Part shown: positions 13,252 to 48,470 of the stretch, piece after piece
How positions within the stretch are numbered: the first letter of the stretch is position 1
Layout: each line of letters begins with the position of its first letter
Assembly (NCBI GenBank): GCA_033980235.1
Contig: CM067079.1
Location: 30,494,647 to 30,558,646 of the forward strand
Direction: 5' to 3'
DNA: 64,000 nt
From: Diadema setosum
Lineage: Eukaryota; Echinodermata; Echinoidea; Diadematoida; Diadematidae
Notes under the pieces: model-generated
Seen by the model: only the letters and a program-made list of their open reading frames with translations
Told to the model about the DNA's origin: nothing
Databases searched by the model: none
Translations under genes and position numbers: made by a program

Positions 13252-16157
13252 CTGTATATGCACTACTATGGTTACTCAAACATGATACTCGCATGACAAA
13301 CATTCTGATATCAGACAGCAGGGTAGAGCCGTTTGTATTATGTACATACTATTTCATTATGCAAATGTCATTTTTATTTAACTATTAGAGTTACAGAAAC
13401 AAGGGTTGACAAACACCTTACATTATTTTTTTCTTTCTTTTTTTTCTTTTCTATCGTTTCACTCACATGAGCTGGGGCTCAGTTTCTGAGTTCCCAGCGT
13501 GTTGTATTGTTGTCACACGTTACGACACAGTTAGTCACTACAAGGCACCAATGGACAATGCAATAAGAATAAAAAACTGGGGAGCCATGTCTACACTGTG
13601 CACTCAACACCTCCCTGGGTCAGGGGTCATTTGCCGAGGGTCCTTGGGTCAAGGGTCATGATATTTCACTGCAGTATTACATATACTGAAGCTTACATCT
13701 ACTGCATACATGGTGTAGTCTACAAACATCACAAGCCTACCTGCAGAGTAAAACATGGTAGTGATGATCTTTTTATTTACTGTACTTGTCTTTACTGGGT
13801 TGTCTAACTTTTGCTACACAGGCATCCTCCAGTGATTTTTCATTCAGTCTCATCCCTGGCCTGAGGTGCCTCAAATACACAGTTGAATTTACACCTTTCC
13901 CCTTCTTTTTTTAAAATACACATAGTACCCCCTGCCTTGCAGCTCCCAAAGCACTATATAGAATGTATCATCATACAGATGAATGAAATCAGACCAATAG
14001 TACACGCAGTTCTTACTCCTCTACGTGGAGAGCATTCCAGCCAGGCATTCATATTACAGTAGTCAGCTTTCTATCCAAGTAATCTTCCATACTGCAGAGT
14101 TGAAAGGTCCATGGATACAGCGTCTCACTCAGGAGTCCAGAGGTCTTTGGATACAGCATGTCACTCAAGGACATAAATTGCTGTAAATGTGCTTGAACCC
14201 TGAACCTCCTCATGCAAAAATGCCCATGTGCAATCCACTAGATAGAATGAAACAGAACAAGCTTTGCAAATACAACAAGCGGGAAAGAAGCCTCCTCTAT
14301 TGTTTGTGTCACCTCTCTCTGGAGTCTCATGCTACTCCCAGATTGACGATCTTTACCTCAGCACTAGCTGAATGGCTATATCTGAATCCACTATATTGAC
14401 TTAGTGAAATGACCATTGGCATAACTTGCATTTACAAGGGGTATAATACAGAAACAAAATAGAACAAAACACAATGTGTGCAATAACATTTCAGACAATT
14501 CCTGACCGTACTCTACATAGTTTGACAGTTCATAATGGGATATGGTGCAAGCAAAAGAAAACAATGAAAATCTGGATACCACTTACTTTGACCTATACAC
14601 ACTTCTGATATAGCATGTCATGAAAGCATTGAAATATGCATGTACATGTCTTGTTTACATATAATGTTCCCTTCATCACTGGTAGCATCTTTAGATTACA
14701 TAGTCTACCAATGTGTAATAACTTCACATGCACAAATTAATGCAGCCTTTATGGTGGCATGGGGACATTTCACACCCTTTCAAAACATAACAGCCTTTGT
14801 AACATAGAAGCAAGCAAGCATGTGTGTAAATCTATGACTGCATCCCAGCTAAAGTAGGTCACATGAGTAACCTATGGCAGGGGTGGGCAATGATGCCTGA
14901 TAGACATATTATGACCTTTCAACACACAAGTATGAAACTAAGTTTGATTTCATCATGGAGCTACATACTGTACATCACACAAGGACCAATACAACTGAGG
15001 TGGCCTTCATGTCAATACTGCCCTCTAGTGCCTGCAACCGTCTATTTCAGCTAAAGTCACTACCCAGGAAGGTGTGTAGCAAAGTGTCATTGTTCTTGCA
15101 GCAGAGTTACAACTGAATTAGCAGCCTTATGATCCATATTGAAGATATCTTCAACAAGCATGCTAAGTGGCCTACATCTCAGAGATAATGGATTACTTCT
15201 TACAAGAAATGTCTCTTGTATTCCACAGTGACACGGATACAACAGTCTATCAATGCTTGGGTTCAACATCTAGATTTACATATGAAAAGACAGGCACAAA
15301 AGTGCATACATACAACACAAAAATGTGCCATAGTGTACGATGAAAACGTAGCGAAGTTTAATGAAAAGTGAGATGCGCATGCATACTGGATTGTTACTTT
15401 CATGTGAACTATGGAACAATGCTCTCCACCAAGTTTTGAGTTCAAAACTTTAAGAAATGTTATAGCTTGGCTTGCATTGTACAGTTGTAAATCTGTCTTG
15501 ACTTTTGAATATTTTACACATAGTAAAACAAACATAGGATAACACAGAGCTATCCATGTCCTGTTGCTATACATGTACAGGTTAATGGAAATGCACTGGG
15601 ATCTTAGAGAGGCAGATACAAAGTGTGTCTGTACTTGTAGGCCTAATGATCAACAGTAATCAATGTCACATCCCAATGTGTACCATTTCACACGAGTTAC
15701 AATTTATTGGTCTTTTCTAAATATATTCATTTTCCCATTCTCAAGTTTCATGTCATGTGATCACCTGACAGTGTGGTGTGCTCACAGTAACCTTATCAGC
15801 ATAGAGACATTGTGAGCATTTTACACTAGAATAATTCATCTCATCTGCAGGGACAACTGCTGGTGGGCATGACTGCACTAACATACAAAGAAAGATTGCA
15901 TTTCAAAAACAAACACCTACAGGTGTACCATTTAAAAAGGGTAAAATTATTGGACAAGTACCTTGTAAATTTAATGTAAACTTCAGTATAGTGGCGTTAA
16001 CCAAACACTGAGTAACATCAAATTTCCATCACTGTATGTCCAACTTGCTAGCATTCCACACAAGCTAAACAAGCATTTCACAAAATGCTGTATAAAGCAG
16101 GTACAAAATGAAAATACCCCACAAATTGATACTGCCTCCAGTTTTTGACACCCTTCC

Positions 16158-16181
16158 ACCCCCCCCCCCCCCCCCCCCCCC
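16158..16181. repeat. Poly-C tract
   Basis: A run of about 24 C. Comparable C runs lie at about 17,060, 17,181 and 19,670, inside the TBL1 3' flank and last intron. Confidence 0.95.
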
Positions 16182-16213
16182 GCGCATGGGGTAGTGTCTC
16201 ACAATAATCATGA

Positions 16214-16447
16214 TATACTGTATAGCCGAATATTTCGCGAGGCTTTTATTTTCGCGAATCGGGTGCTATTTGCCAAATTAAAGACACGCGAAAATAATGA
16301 CTCTGATCCCAATATGAATGTGACGCACACGTACACATTTTCTCCACTCAGTACAGTACTCCACTATCGCGAATTTATCACTTCAAAAATCGTCAAGAAA
16401 TGCTGATTCGCGAAAATTTAGAAAATAAATATATGGCATATACAGTA
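16214..16447. mobile_element. Short MITE with TACTGTATA ends and TTCGCGAA boxes
   Basis: The left end TACTGTATAGCC and right end GGCATATACAGTA are inverted. TTTCGCGA/TTCGCGAA words occur near both ends. About 234 bp with no ORF. It resembles a pogo/Tc1-type miniature element. Confidence 0.6.
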
Positions 16448-19247
16448 ATTGGTTACAGGTATTTTTGGTGCTATGGGTAACATCTGATCTTCAACCCCAA
16501 TATTGGGTTTGTATTTGTAGACCAACCCCATAGGTTAAAAAAACAAAACAAACAGATCACAAATCGAGAAACATATCTTTCAATGTAATTCTGATAGTTT
16601 TTAACCGATCAATTCAGTCAACCACTATTTCAATCAAATTTCATTTTTGTAAAACTATTCATTTGATTCTTTCCAACCGCATCATGAGAAAACAGTCGGA
16701 CTGCAATGTACAGTATAAAACAATCATCAAAGGCCATATAACATATCACTGAATAGTAGTGGTAACATATTTCAACAAGAGGAAAATACAGGATTCACAT
16801 GCACATTACAATGATTCTGACAATATTTCATGTAAAATATAATCTTAAACCATTTGTTAATAAATACTGATGCTAATTTGAATCCTGTCACACAGAGCAG
16901 CCAAAACGAAATAAAAAGCCAAATGTTTTTCTGTAGCAAGTAGATAATCAAGATATCTTGATAATTTCATTGGAAATACACAAACACAACAGCAATCAGC
17001 ATGCATAGGTTTGTAATGTGTGGAATGGACCCTCCACTGATACAAATATTCAGGCCAAACCCCCCCCCCCCCCCTTTGTTTTTAAGATATACATATATGT
17101 CTCTTGCAGTCAATTGCAGACTATTGTATGAAGTGATGAATAGAAAAAAAAAAAAAAAGCTATTTATCAAAATTTGGTTCCCCCCCCCCCCCCCCCCCAG
17201 GGCAGCACAGTATAATATGGTTGTGAGCATATAATGACACTTTGAACTTTTGTGTATGCCAGAGGTATTAGAGATTTGGCATGCATGGTATACCTTACAC
17301 TGCTGCAGTAAGAATATACACACCAGGAGGGTAAAACATTTCAGAGAAATAAGCATGTATTCAAATAGTGCAGCAACTGCAATGAGCAGAGTAACGATGA
17401 ACCATCTCTGAAGAAGAAGAAAGATTTTTTAAAAAGAGGAAGAGAACAAAAATGTGATGAATACTACCCAAAATAACATCAAGATATATCTGTGCAGATG
17501 TTTAGCAAAGGTGTCACTTTTGAGCTATGACACTGCTTTAAGTGAACAAAACATACATCTACAATGCTTCAAGGCAGCAGTTGTACTCACAGTGATTTAC
17601 AAACATAATACTACATAGCTGGTGCTACAGAGCAGTCAACATTCACTGCTACAGAGCAGTCAACATTCACTACGAACAGCTTGAGTCATATGATATGCTA
17701 TCCCTACCACCTGGGATAAACAATAAAACACTATGCATAGCTCCCCGGAGAATTTGACATGAATGTCAAAACAAAAACAAAAAACAAAACAAAACCCACC
17801 CTGAAATTGAGAGACAATCCCTCCTGAAAAGTAGCTGTCCAAAATTTGAATTTTTAATAAAAACTGGTTACTCCATAAAACAGAATTTTCCACATCATCA
17901 CCCAAGCCCCATTAATGATGATAATGAGAAGATTATAACACAATGTTGGATTATCCTCCTAATAGTCATCTATCTACAGTCTGCAGCTCTGCTGCTTACT
18001 CTGTACTTGGACTGCTTTTAATTGAAAACATTTTCACCTGATACACAACTGGGTAGACAGGCTTTCCCCCAATGACCATGTATTTTCAATCTGAACCGTA
18101 CGAGGCATGATGCAACAGCCAGCCAAGGAGACAAGTGGGAGTTATTTTGGCACATCTTCAGACACTGAAACAAGACATACTATTTTCCCACAAACAACCG
18201 ATGAGTAAGGAATGAGTCAGGTAAGGTTAAAGCTGCACCCAAAAAAAAAAAATTTAAAAAAAATAATAATAATAAAAATAAAGGAGGGAGGACGGGTTAC
18301 TGTTTACTTTTCATGCCAAGGACATATGAAGTCATATATTGATAACATCTTCCAACATGAAAACTGGAGACCACGTGTAGATAAGAGATATACTTATACA
18401 GGTGTTGTGACTAATGTTTCAACTTAAAATGCAACTGGAATAAGGTTGCATTGCATTGGCAAACGATGGAGTGTAACATTCCAAACTTGTGACATCTGAC
18501 AAGTTTCTTGGTGATTGAACAGGGCAAGCTCATCCTTCACTACTTCTCGGAGTGACTAATACATCAGTCTCAGCGAGTCTTGGTCTCACACATCGCAATG
18601 TTGTATTACAGAATCAGCTCTTTCTCAATATCATATCTTGGTGCAGGCTGATTGCGATTGTTGGGGCATAGAGTTATAGTACAAGTGAGAACCAATGTAA
18701 CATCCCAACAGATTTTTAAACCTCTCACTCCTTAAGAATACACAGCAATGACCAGTGGATGTGGAGGCTCACTTTCAGCTTTAAACACTCTTTAATTACT
18801 TGAATGACGATACCACTGCTGTCAACTGTGCCTGCCTGTGTAATCGACAGCGTTAAACTCACTTAAATATCTTTCTGCTGCTTCAGTCACATTCTAGCCT
18901 CCTTGAATCAGATGAGATACTGACATACATACTGATATAGGCACGCTCAAGCACCATGACATGCCTTCCTTTGACATGGCCTTTCTACTATGGTAGGGAT
19001 ACCACATTCACATAAACTTTACAGATCATTCCTAGCATTTAAAGGGTAGTAGCCATAAAACAAGGGGCTCCTCGGTATCGGAACAAGGAACTCAGCAGCA
19101 ACACTGGCAGCCCCTGTAACCAACTCTAGCCAATTTGAAGAAGTATGCATTGTCCATTTTGATGTTCGATTCACAAAACACACACACACATACACACACA
19201 TTTCTCTGGTTTCTATACAAGATGTCCTAGCTATCCAAGGAGCTCCC

Positions 19248-41959
<22,712 letters not shown>

Positions 41960-42066
41960 AATGGCATATCAAGTGTTGCCAGCTGTGTGCAGTTGGGACT
42001 TTCAGGGTTTGTGATAGGGAGCGAGGCACTCACTGAGTAAACGAGGACTCTGCCCGATGGAGATCA
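41960..42066 (-). other. TBL1XR1: TBL1 5' UTR part of the first coding exon
   Basis: A pyrimidine-rich tract and TTTATGTCAG acceptor end just above 42066, so the ATG-bearing exon probably starts there and at least one non-coding exon lies further upstream. The segment contains the upstream ATG described in findings. The exon limit is inferred from the acceptor consensus only. Confidence 0.6.
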
Positions 42067-42301
42067 CTGACATAAAAAACAAAGAGATTGCCATCAGTCA
42101 ATGAAATGAAATTTGTGCGCTTCAACTTTACACACACATCATTATCATGTGTTAATCTCTGCCGGAGATGTGAAAATGACATCATACTTCATAATCACCT
42201 TGCAAGTATACCTAATTTTATTTCATGACTTCTAAATAGCATAAAAGGACAACATGATCATAAAGTTTCTACTGCAAACTTTCCAACACAGCATAATCAT
42301 C

Positions 42302-45300
42302 ATATATGGGTAATTCCATGGGGTTGGGACTGAAATTGTGACATACAAGTTGAAAATTCAAGTTGGGTAAATTGAAATTTCCTTTTTCCCCCTGATTTGT
42401 TACTCCCATTCTTCAACTTATTCCACTAGAAATCTGTTTATTACTTTGCACACTTTCAGTCAGCATGGGTAAACAGGTATGGCAAAATACCTATGTTACA
42501 CGGACTTCATTTGTTGACATCCTTCATAATTTTGTGTTCTGAAATGATAACAATGAACACATCCACGTTTTTTTTCATCCATAGCACATCAACATGTTAT
42601 TTAACAGGCGCATGAGATCATTATTAGTAAGATTGTATGTTCTGATGACAACTGCAAGCCACTTTTATTAAAATGTTTTTTTCTACAAACCATTAACAAT
42701 TTCAATCAAAGGTTTAACTTTTTCATCAGGAGTGACACAATGACAATATTCTTAAAGACACCACAATTGAAGCAAGTGATTTGTATGGGTATTCAAGTGA
42801 AAACATGATTTTATTGTTATAATCAGGGGTTTTCAGACAACAACCTCACCCACAGTGTACTACCTATGTTACACGGACAGTATGTCTTTGTAACATAGGT
42901 ACACTACGACATATCAACTGATTTCCTTCATTGTGGTGTGAGATGTTAAAACCTACACATATAGACTTTATGTATGTTCCCACAAATAACACTATTGTAA
43001 CAGTTCTTTAGAATTATATCTACTGCACACCTGTGGAACAATACCTATGTTACACAGACTTCAATTCTTTGTAACTCTGGTATGAAAGATGGCAGACTTA
43101 ATCAGAAGAAGAAGAAGAAAGTGAAGCTTTACACAATTTGACCTTATATACACTAACAACATCATCAACTAGTTGTCAACTAACTAAGAAAACTAATAAA
43201 GAGAATTTATACTATAAGTCTTCTTGTCTTCTCTATGTTCTTTGTTTGAAATTAATTTCTGCTCTTTTGTCCAATGTCAATTTAGCCCTCTGTTTTTGTT
43301 TTTCTTCTGTCCATTTTCCCTCTGTGCAGTTTTCTTCTTGTCTAGTTTGTTACATTCGCTCTTCTTGGGTGTTGCTTTGTCGGCTTCCTCTCTGTTTGTG
43401 GAGTGCTGTGGATGTGTCCTTTTCACTCTTTCATGTAGTTTAACACGTAGCGGTGGCAGAGGAGGAGTCATGGCAGATTCATTAACAAACTGAACAAAAG
43501 GTGTAAAGAGAAATAGAATAGAAAAATTAAAAGAAAATTTTAGTCGGGGTTGACTTGAATGGAATCAAATAATTTTAAAAATTTTGCTTACATTTCTACC
43601 TCTTGGCATACCCATTAGCTAGAGTTCCATGTGTACCTCCCACCAAAATTGAAAAAAAAATGGGCTATGCTTGAAATGATGTAAATAATAATAATAATAT
43701 AGCATGTAAAACATAGGAAAATATAATTTTCATACTCTATGCTAAAAACTTGTTTTCAGATGTAAGCTACAGACTGTAGGAAGGGCAGGTTGCTGCTCCC
43801 AGTGTCCTACCTAAGGTTAGGGCTAGGGTCAGGGTTACGGTTACGATTATGGTCCTTAATAGACTCCCAAAATAATACTAGGCCCTATTTTTTATTCAAC
43901 CCCCATCCAAATTGTCGCCCTCTTTTTGAATGATAGTATAGAGCAATAATAGTCCAATTTTGATTGGGGTTCATAATTTTATTGAAGCCTTTCCTACCCA
44001 CTATACCCACCCAAACTGAATAGGACACTGGCATTTTAGCTTTGAGACTTCACAGTGGGTGAACATGGAATGGAAATGGTGAATCCTTGTGAAATGTTAA
44101 CAACTTCATCAGAGCATCTAACAGGTCAGTGAAATCTTGGAAGGAAAACATTGACATTTTCGATGTAAATCTGTTACAGAGAAAGAATTTCACAGCTCCT
44201 AGATCCCTCAATATCACCAGCAAAATAAGGCAAACTCTATTTCTCTAGTTCAGATGTAGTCTGGACATCTACGTTTTCCAACTAGTATATAGTGATTAAT
44301 ACTAACTCTAGCACGTCTACCTTGGTAGATACCTAATGACAAAAGGGTCCAAAAATTCACAATAATCGGGAGATAAAACAATTTTATATTGCAGTGAAGA
44401 TACACTGATATACTTTTGTATGGTTTTCTAAGAGAGGAATATAATGCTCCTTTTGCAGAGACCAGCATGGACGGAAAATTTGGCGATCAAAATTATGAAC
44501 ATCAACCTGTAACAAATATCTCAGTATGTGGGACTACAGTATCATCGTCCACAGTGTTTTTGGCCAGTTCAGAGGTTTAGATGTTGTTTTTTTTTCCTCT
44601 AATAGAGTTACAGAATATGACAAATGTTATTATTTTCGTGAAATAGCGTAAAAGCTTACCAATTGACATCAGAAACATTAAAACTCCTGTACCTACGTTA
44701 CATGGACAACGGCAGAAAAACAGATCTTGCGCTGTCCACGTAGGTGTATATTGGCTGTGAGTAGTTTTTCTGCCATTGGGGGAGGACTGCCAGTGACATG
44801 AATATGATTGCAGAAGTTAGTAGCTCTTCTTTTTATCGCGAGACGCGTCTTTCCTTACCTACGTTACACGAAGAGGCCAGACATCGCACTGACGTACAGT
44901 GATATGTTCCGTATTTTCCCGTTTATTTGGAGGATTTTGATGCTAATTTTTGGATAAGAATACTCCTGAAATATAAATCTCATTATAGAAATAAAGTTTC
45001 TGATCATATTATGATTGGAAGTGTATGTAAAACCATGCTATACCTATGTTACAACAAAAATTGCCATGGACTTCATTTGTAACATAGGTATGAGGTTGCT
45101 TGAAGATGCTCTGGTGTTCTTATTTTGTTACAAATGTTTATGTGCCTTAAAGTCTTTGTAGAAGTCACCTTGCCTCTCTTTATTATGATAGGCATAATGC
45201 TGAAAGGTTGTATATTCTTGTTTTACATTGCCATGAAAATGGCATATATTTATGTCACAACATAAACCACAAAAAACCATGGGACATCATTAGTGAAACA

Positions 45301-45489
45301 GTCATAGACAAAATACATTTGTACAAAGGCTTGTTTTTTTTTTCATCAAATAATTCTTCACACATTTCTCTCCGAGAATAACTGCAAACCACAGACAAAT
45401 ATTTGATAAATTTTTCAGAATATGACTTTTATTCCCTACACAACATGAAAATCTAGAGAAGACCCAACCCCATGGAATGACCCATATAT
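42302..45489. mobile_element. 3.2-kb TIR element with repeated TACCTATGTTACAC motif
   Basis: The left end ATATATGGGTAATTCCATGG and right end CCATGGAATGACCCATATAT are inverted, with one mismatch over about 27 bp. Both flanks are CATC, a possible 4-bp target duplication. Inside, ACCTA(T/C)GTTACA occurs at least seven times in both orientations (for example 42,493, 42,863, 43,045, 44,692, 44,858, 45,043). No recognisable transposase. Confidence 0.6.
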
Positions 45490-46018
45490 CATCAATTCTT
45501 CGCCTTGTGATCTTTAATCCTAATCATTAATGTTTCACAATTATTACTGCTCATACATAGAATTAAAAGGCTGCAATAACAACAGGTTTCAGCAGAGAAA
45601 AAAAAGGACAAATCAAAACCTTCACCTATTCCTTACAATTATATACGTGTTGAAAGCGGGCCGTTAACGATCGTCCCGTCACTGTACAGGCATCCAACCT
45701 GGAAACATTAAACTGCACATTACTTGAATATGAGACCATTCTGAAGCAAATAATTTTTTCACAACAATAGATATATAATGTACTCTTGAATGAATCCTAC
45801 ACAGATTGGAACAATCATCCCCCAGCATTCCCACTGATTCCCACTGATCAGTTACTAGCCATCCCCTTTAAATGCAGTTTCTGACATTGGGGTGCAGGAA
45901 CGCTAGTTGCCTGCACTGCCAGCTTTCCATCAGAGTGGCTGGATAATTTCAGCAGTTGATATCTGTATGCTAGGCATACAAACATTTGTATCAGGGAGTA
46001 GGCCCTACTGGTAGCAAG

Positions 46019-46200
46019 CAGTGCTGCCAACATTGGAAACTAGTTGAGAGTGAGACTCCCATAGGCCAATGCTATAATTTAGGAGTCAAAATGAGTGAGT
46101 TCAATGGAAATGCATGCAAATGAAATAAAGTTTTAGAGTGAGAAAGGACCAAAATGAGTGAGTCTCATTCTCAATGAGTGAGAGTTGGCAGCCCTGAGCA
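46019..46200. mobile_element. Short inverted-repeat element with GCTGCCAAC ends
   Basis: The left GTGCTGCCAAC and right GTTGGCAGCCC are inverted. GAGTGAGA/ATGAGTGAG words repeat inside. About 180 bp, no ORF. Confidence 0.55.
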
Positions 46201-46554
46201 AGCAAGCAGTGAATCTGTGACTGCATTTGCAATTTCTGTAATGTCAGGCATAACATTATAGGGCTATGGGAAAATTCATGGCAATATTTTCTTATTGATG
46301 GCCAAAGTTTGTTCGTGCATATTATATTGTTGAGAAGCTGAAAAATGTCAGAATATATTTCTGTAACTTCAAATATCAATGAGTCTCACTGCAAGGTCGT
46401 AACAGTGCACGGCGCCTTAACCCCAGGGAGGTGTTTCACAAAGAATTTAATATTGACTAAAAATTATGGTACCGTACATTCCAATGTGTTTCTTCAATGT
46501 TGCTCAACTTTCTAATGAAAATGGAGATTTTGGAGACTTTATCATGTAGCCGTT

Positions 46555-46770
46555 GATAATGGTTACAGCTCGTTATTCTGAAGGTTCGTTATTCCGAAGG
46601 CTCTTCAGTCCGAAGATTCGTTATTCCGAAGGTTCGTTATTCCAAGTTTCATTTTCGGATTAACAAATCTTTGGAATAACGCCATGCCACAAATGTTCGG
46701 ATTAACGAACCCTTTTTTATTTTCGGATTAACGAACCATCGCAATAGCAAACCTTCGGAATAACGAACAG
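46555..46770. repeat. Cluster of TTCGTTATTCCGAAGG units in both orientations
   Basis: Four direct units on the left and four complementary units (TTCGGATTAACGAAC) on the right form a compound inverted repeat of about 215 bp. Probably a miniature transposon. Confidence 0.65.
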
Positions 46771-47879
46771 CACCCATTGATAATATAAGATTAATAACGG
46801 AATTATTCTGTAAACATTAGTCTAATCAATTTGAATTGGATGGTTGATTTGGTATTAATGGTAATAGTTAATTAGTAGCTAATGAAATTGAACAGGGAAA
46901 CCAGTGGCATACCATAATTTTTAGTCAATCTTAAATTAAGTTCGACTTCAACACCCCCTTGGATTGCCTAGAATTCGGTATTAACTTTTGTTACTAACGT
47001 TACATATGTTCTAACAAGGGTTCTAACGTTAGTAGATTCTTCAGTCTTTAGAGTGACCTTCTATTAAATGCTAACGTTAGAATGTCTAAGTACGTTACTT
47101 GGTTATCGCTTGAACTGGAAGTGGAATGGTATAGACCAGGGATGTCAAGTTAAAAAAAAATTTATGAGTGAGATTTTCATGACTCGGCACCTCGGCATGC
47201 GAATGTGCGCGCGAGCGAGGGTGTGGGAGGGGGGTCCCCCCCCCCCATGGCCTCCCACGGTAGGGAGCTTTTTCAATTTTTAGCTCTTAAGTTAAATGGT
47301 GCGATCAGGTGCATAGTTAAGTGACTATTTTTTACTTATTTTGAAAGACAAAAGGGAAATATACCTTCAATTGCAACTATCTTTTGAGCTACAGTATGCT
47401 CATCATTATAGGCCCAAGTTGCAGACTTCGCCCGATGTGTGAGAAAAATGGGTGTCATGCGTGAGATCGTGAGATGGCCCCTAAATGATTGAGTCTCACG
47501 CAGAATGCGCGAGACTTGGTAGCTCTGTATAGACCCTAACAAATGTTACTATGAATAGGGTCTAGAATCGACAAATTTCACTCCTTTCAGTTTCAGATTA
47601 ATTTTTCATTCTAACCCTAGCCAAGTGCCTAGCAAGAGTAACGTTAGAAGTAACACGTTACCGGTAACGTTAGAAGTTAGAACGTGCTAACGCCAATGAG
47701 TGCTATTTTCCCATTATCTTGCATGTGCAATGAGATATTGTTATCACAAGTGACCTCCTTCATCATGTTCATTGTTGATCATACTAATCCATAGTCATAC
47801 AGTGTTATTGCTGTTAGCTAGATCCATGATTTAACACCTCCATTAGGTAACCCTATATCCATTGAGAGAACCTAGGTTC

Positions 47880-48470
47880 GTGGAAGGCTTTCGACGAAGA
47901 CTATGCACGTGTTCACATTGCCCACGTTCAATTTCCGAGAAAGATGCAATCGCGAACACGAACAAACGAAAAACACACACGAATCGATTATCAACTTTCC
48001 TCAGTGTGAACACAGCACGCACACTCCCGGATTCACCTTGAGCCGCGACAACGCTTCCATACACTCACCGAAAACACGAAGAAACGTACGGTACGCCTCT
48101 TACGAGTACGGAACAGAGCAGCGCGGGCTAGAACACACGCACCGATACGCTACAGCGCAACACAGACGTGGTGCGTTGCGAAAGAAATGATACTCACAAA
48201 TTATAACTCGATGAACCAGCTCAAATTTCGATGAATTTGTAAATTTTCCACTCCAGTTTATTCTTGAATATATGAAAAATCATATGACACGGTATACCGC
48301 TCTCAAATATGCCATGTTATCATGCAATTTCGATGCAATTTACTTCTATTCCGATAGTTTCAAACCACACAAAATGGCGCCTCAGATCGCAATAGCTGGA
48401 CGGGCTGTAAACAATATAGTTCCCGATATACAATATTTTACCTCTGCACGACTGGACTTTCCATGAGATG
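47880..48470 (-). promoter_or_regulatory. CpG-dense segment, candidate TBL1 promoter and non-coding first exon
   Basis: The segment is unusually rich in CpG compared with the AT-rich flanks. On the minus strand it offers three good donor sites (after 48198: TTT|GTGAGTAT; near 48070: TTCG|GTGAGTGT; near 48041: CAAG|GTGAAT), any of which could splice to the 5' UTR acceptor at 42067. The TBL1 ATG exon needs at least one upstream non-coding exon, and this is the only CpG cluster between the two genes. The transcription start cannot be placed, and the promoter might also serve the plus strand. Confidence 0.4.

Larger units (their letters stand above)
1..13460. other. Gene-poor region with inverted-repeat elements
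   Basis: I see no conserved exon on either strand. Small ORFs are present but none resembles a known protein. Microsatellites, G/C homopolymers and four inverted-repeat elements, listed separately, account for part of the sequence. Two CpG-richer islands (about 4,086-4,375 and 6,210-6,460) stand out from the AT-rich background and could be regulatory or unknown exons. Confidence 0.4.
13461..19247 (-). other. TBL1 3' flank, probable long 3' UTR
   Basis: About 5.8 kb downstream of the TBL1 stop contains no recognisable gene on either strand. It is AT-rich, with homopolymer runs and one small MITE at 16.2 kb. Minus-strand AATAAA signals (TTTATT on the plus strand) occur near 15.70 kb and 13.77 kb, among others. 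Vertebrate TBL1XR1 has a 3' UTR of several kilobases, so a long UTR is plausible, but the cleavage site cannot be fixed from sequence alone. Confidence 0.4.
42067..47879 (-). other. Presumed 5' intron of TBL1, repeat-filled
   Basis: No coding exon is recognised. It holds a 3.2-kb TIR element (42.3-45.5 kb), a MITE at 46.0-46.2 kb, a cluster of inverted TTCGTTATTCCGAAG units (46.55-46.77 kb), and a short degenerate TTAGGG-like stretch near 43.82 kb. A CpG-containing segment near 45,650-45,703 has acceptor- and donor-like ends on the minus strand and could be a further non-coding exon. That is speculative. Confidence 0.4.

Noticed and set aside
43816..43852. Interstitial telomeric repeat
   Set aside because: Only a few degenerate TTAGGG-like units (GGTTAGGGCTAGGGTCAGGG) within a mobile element. 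Too short to be meaningful.
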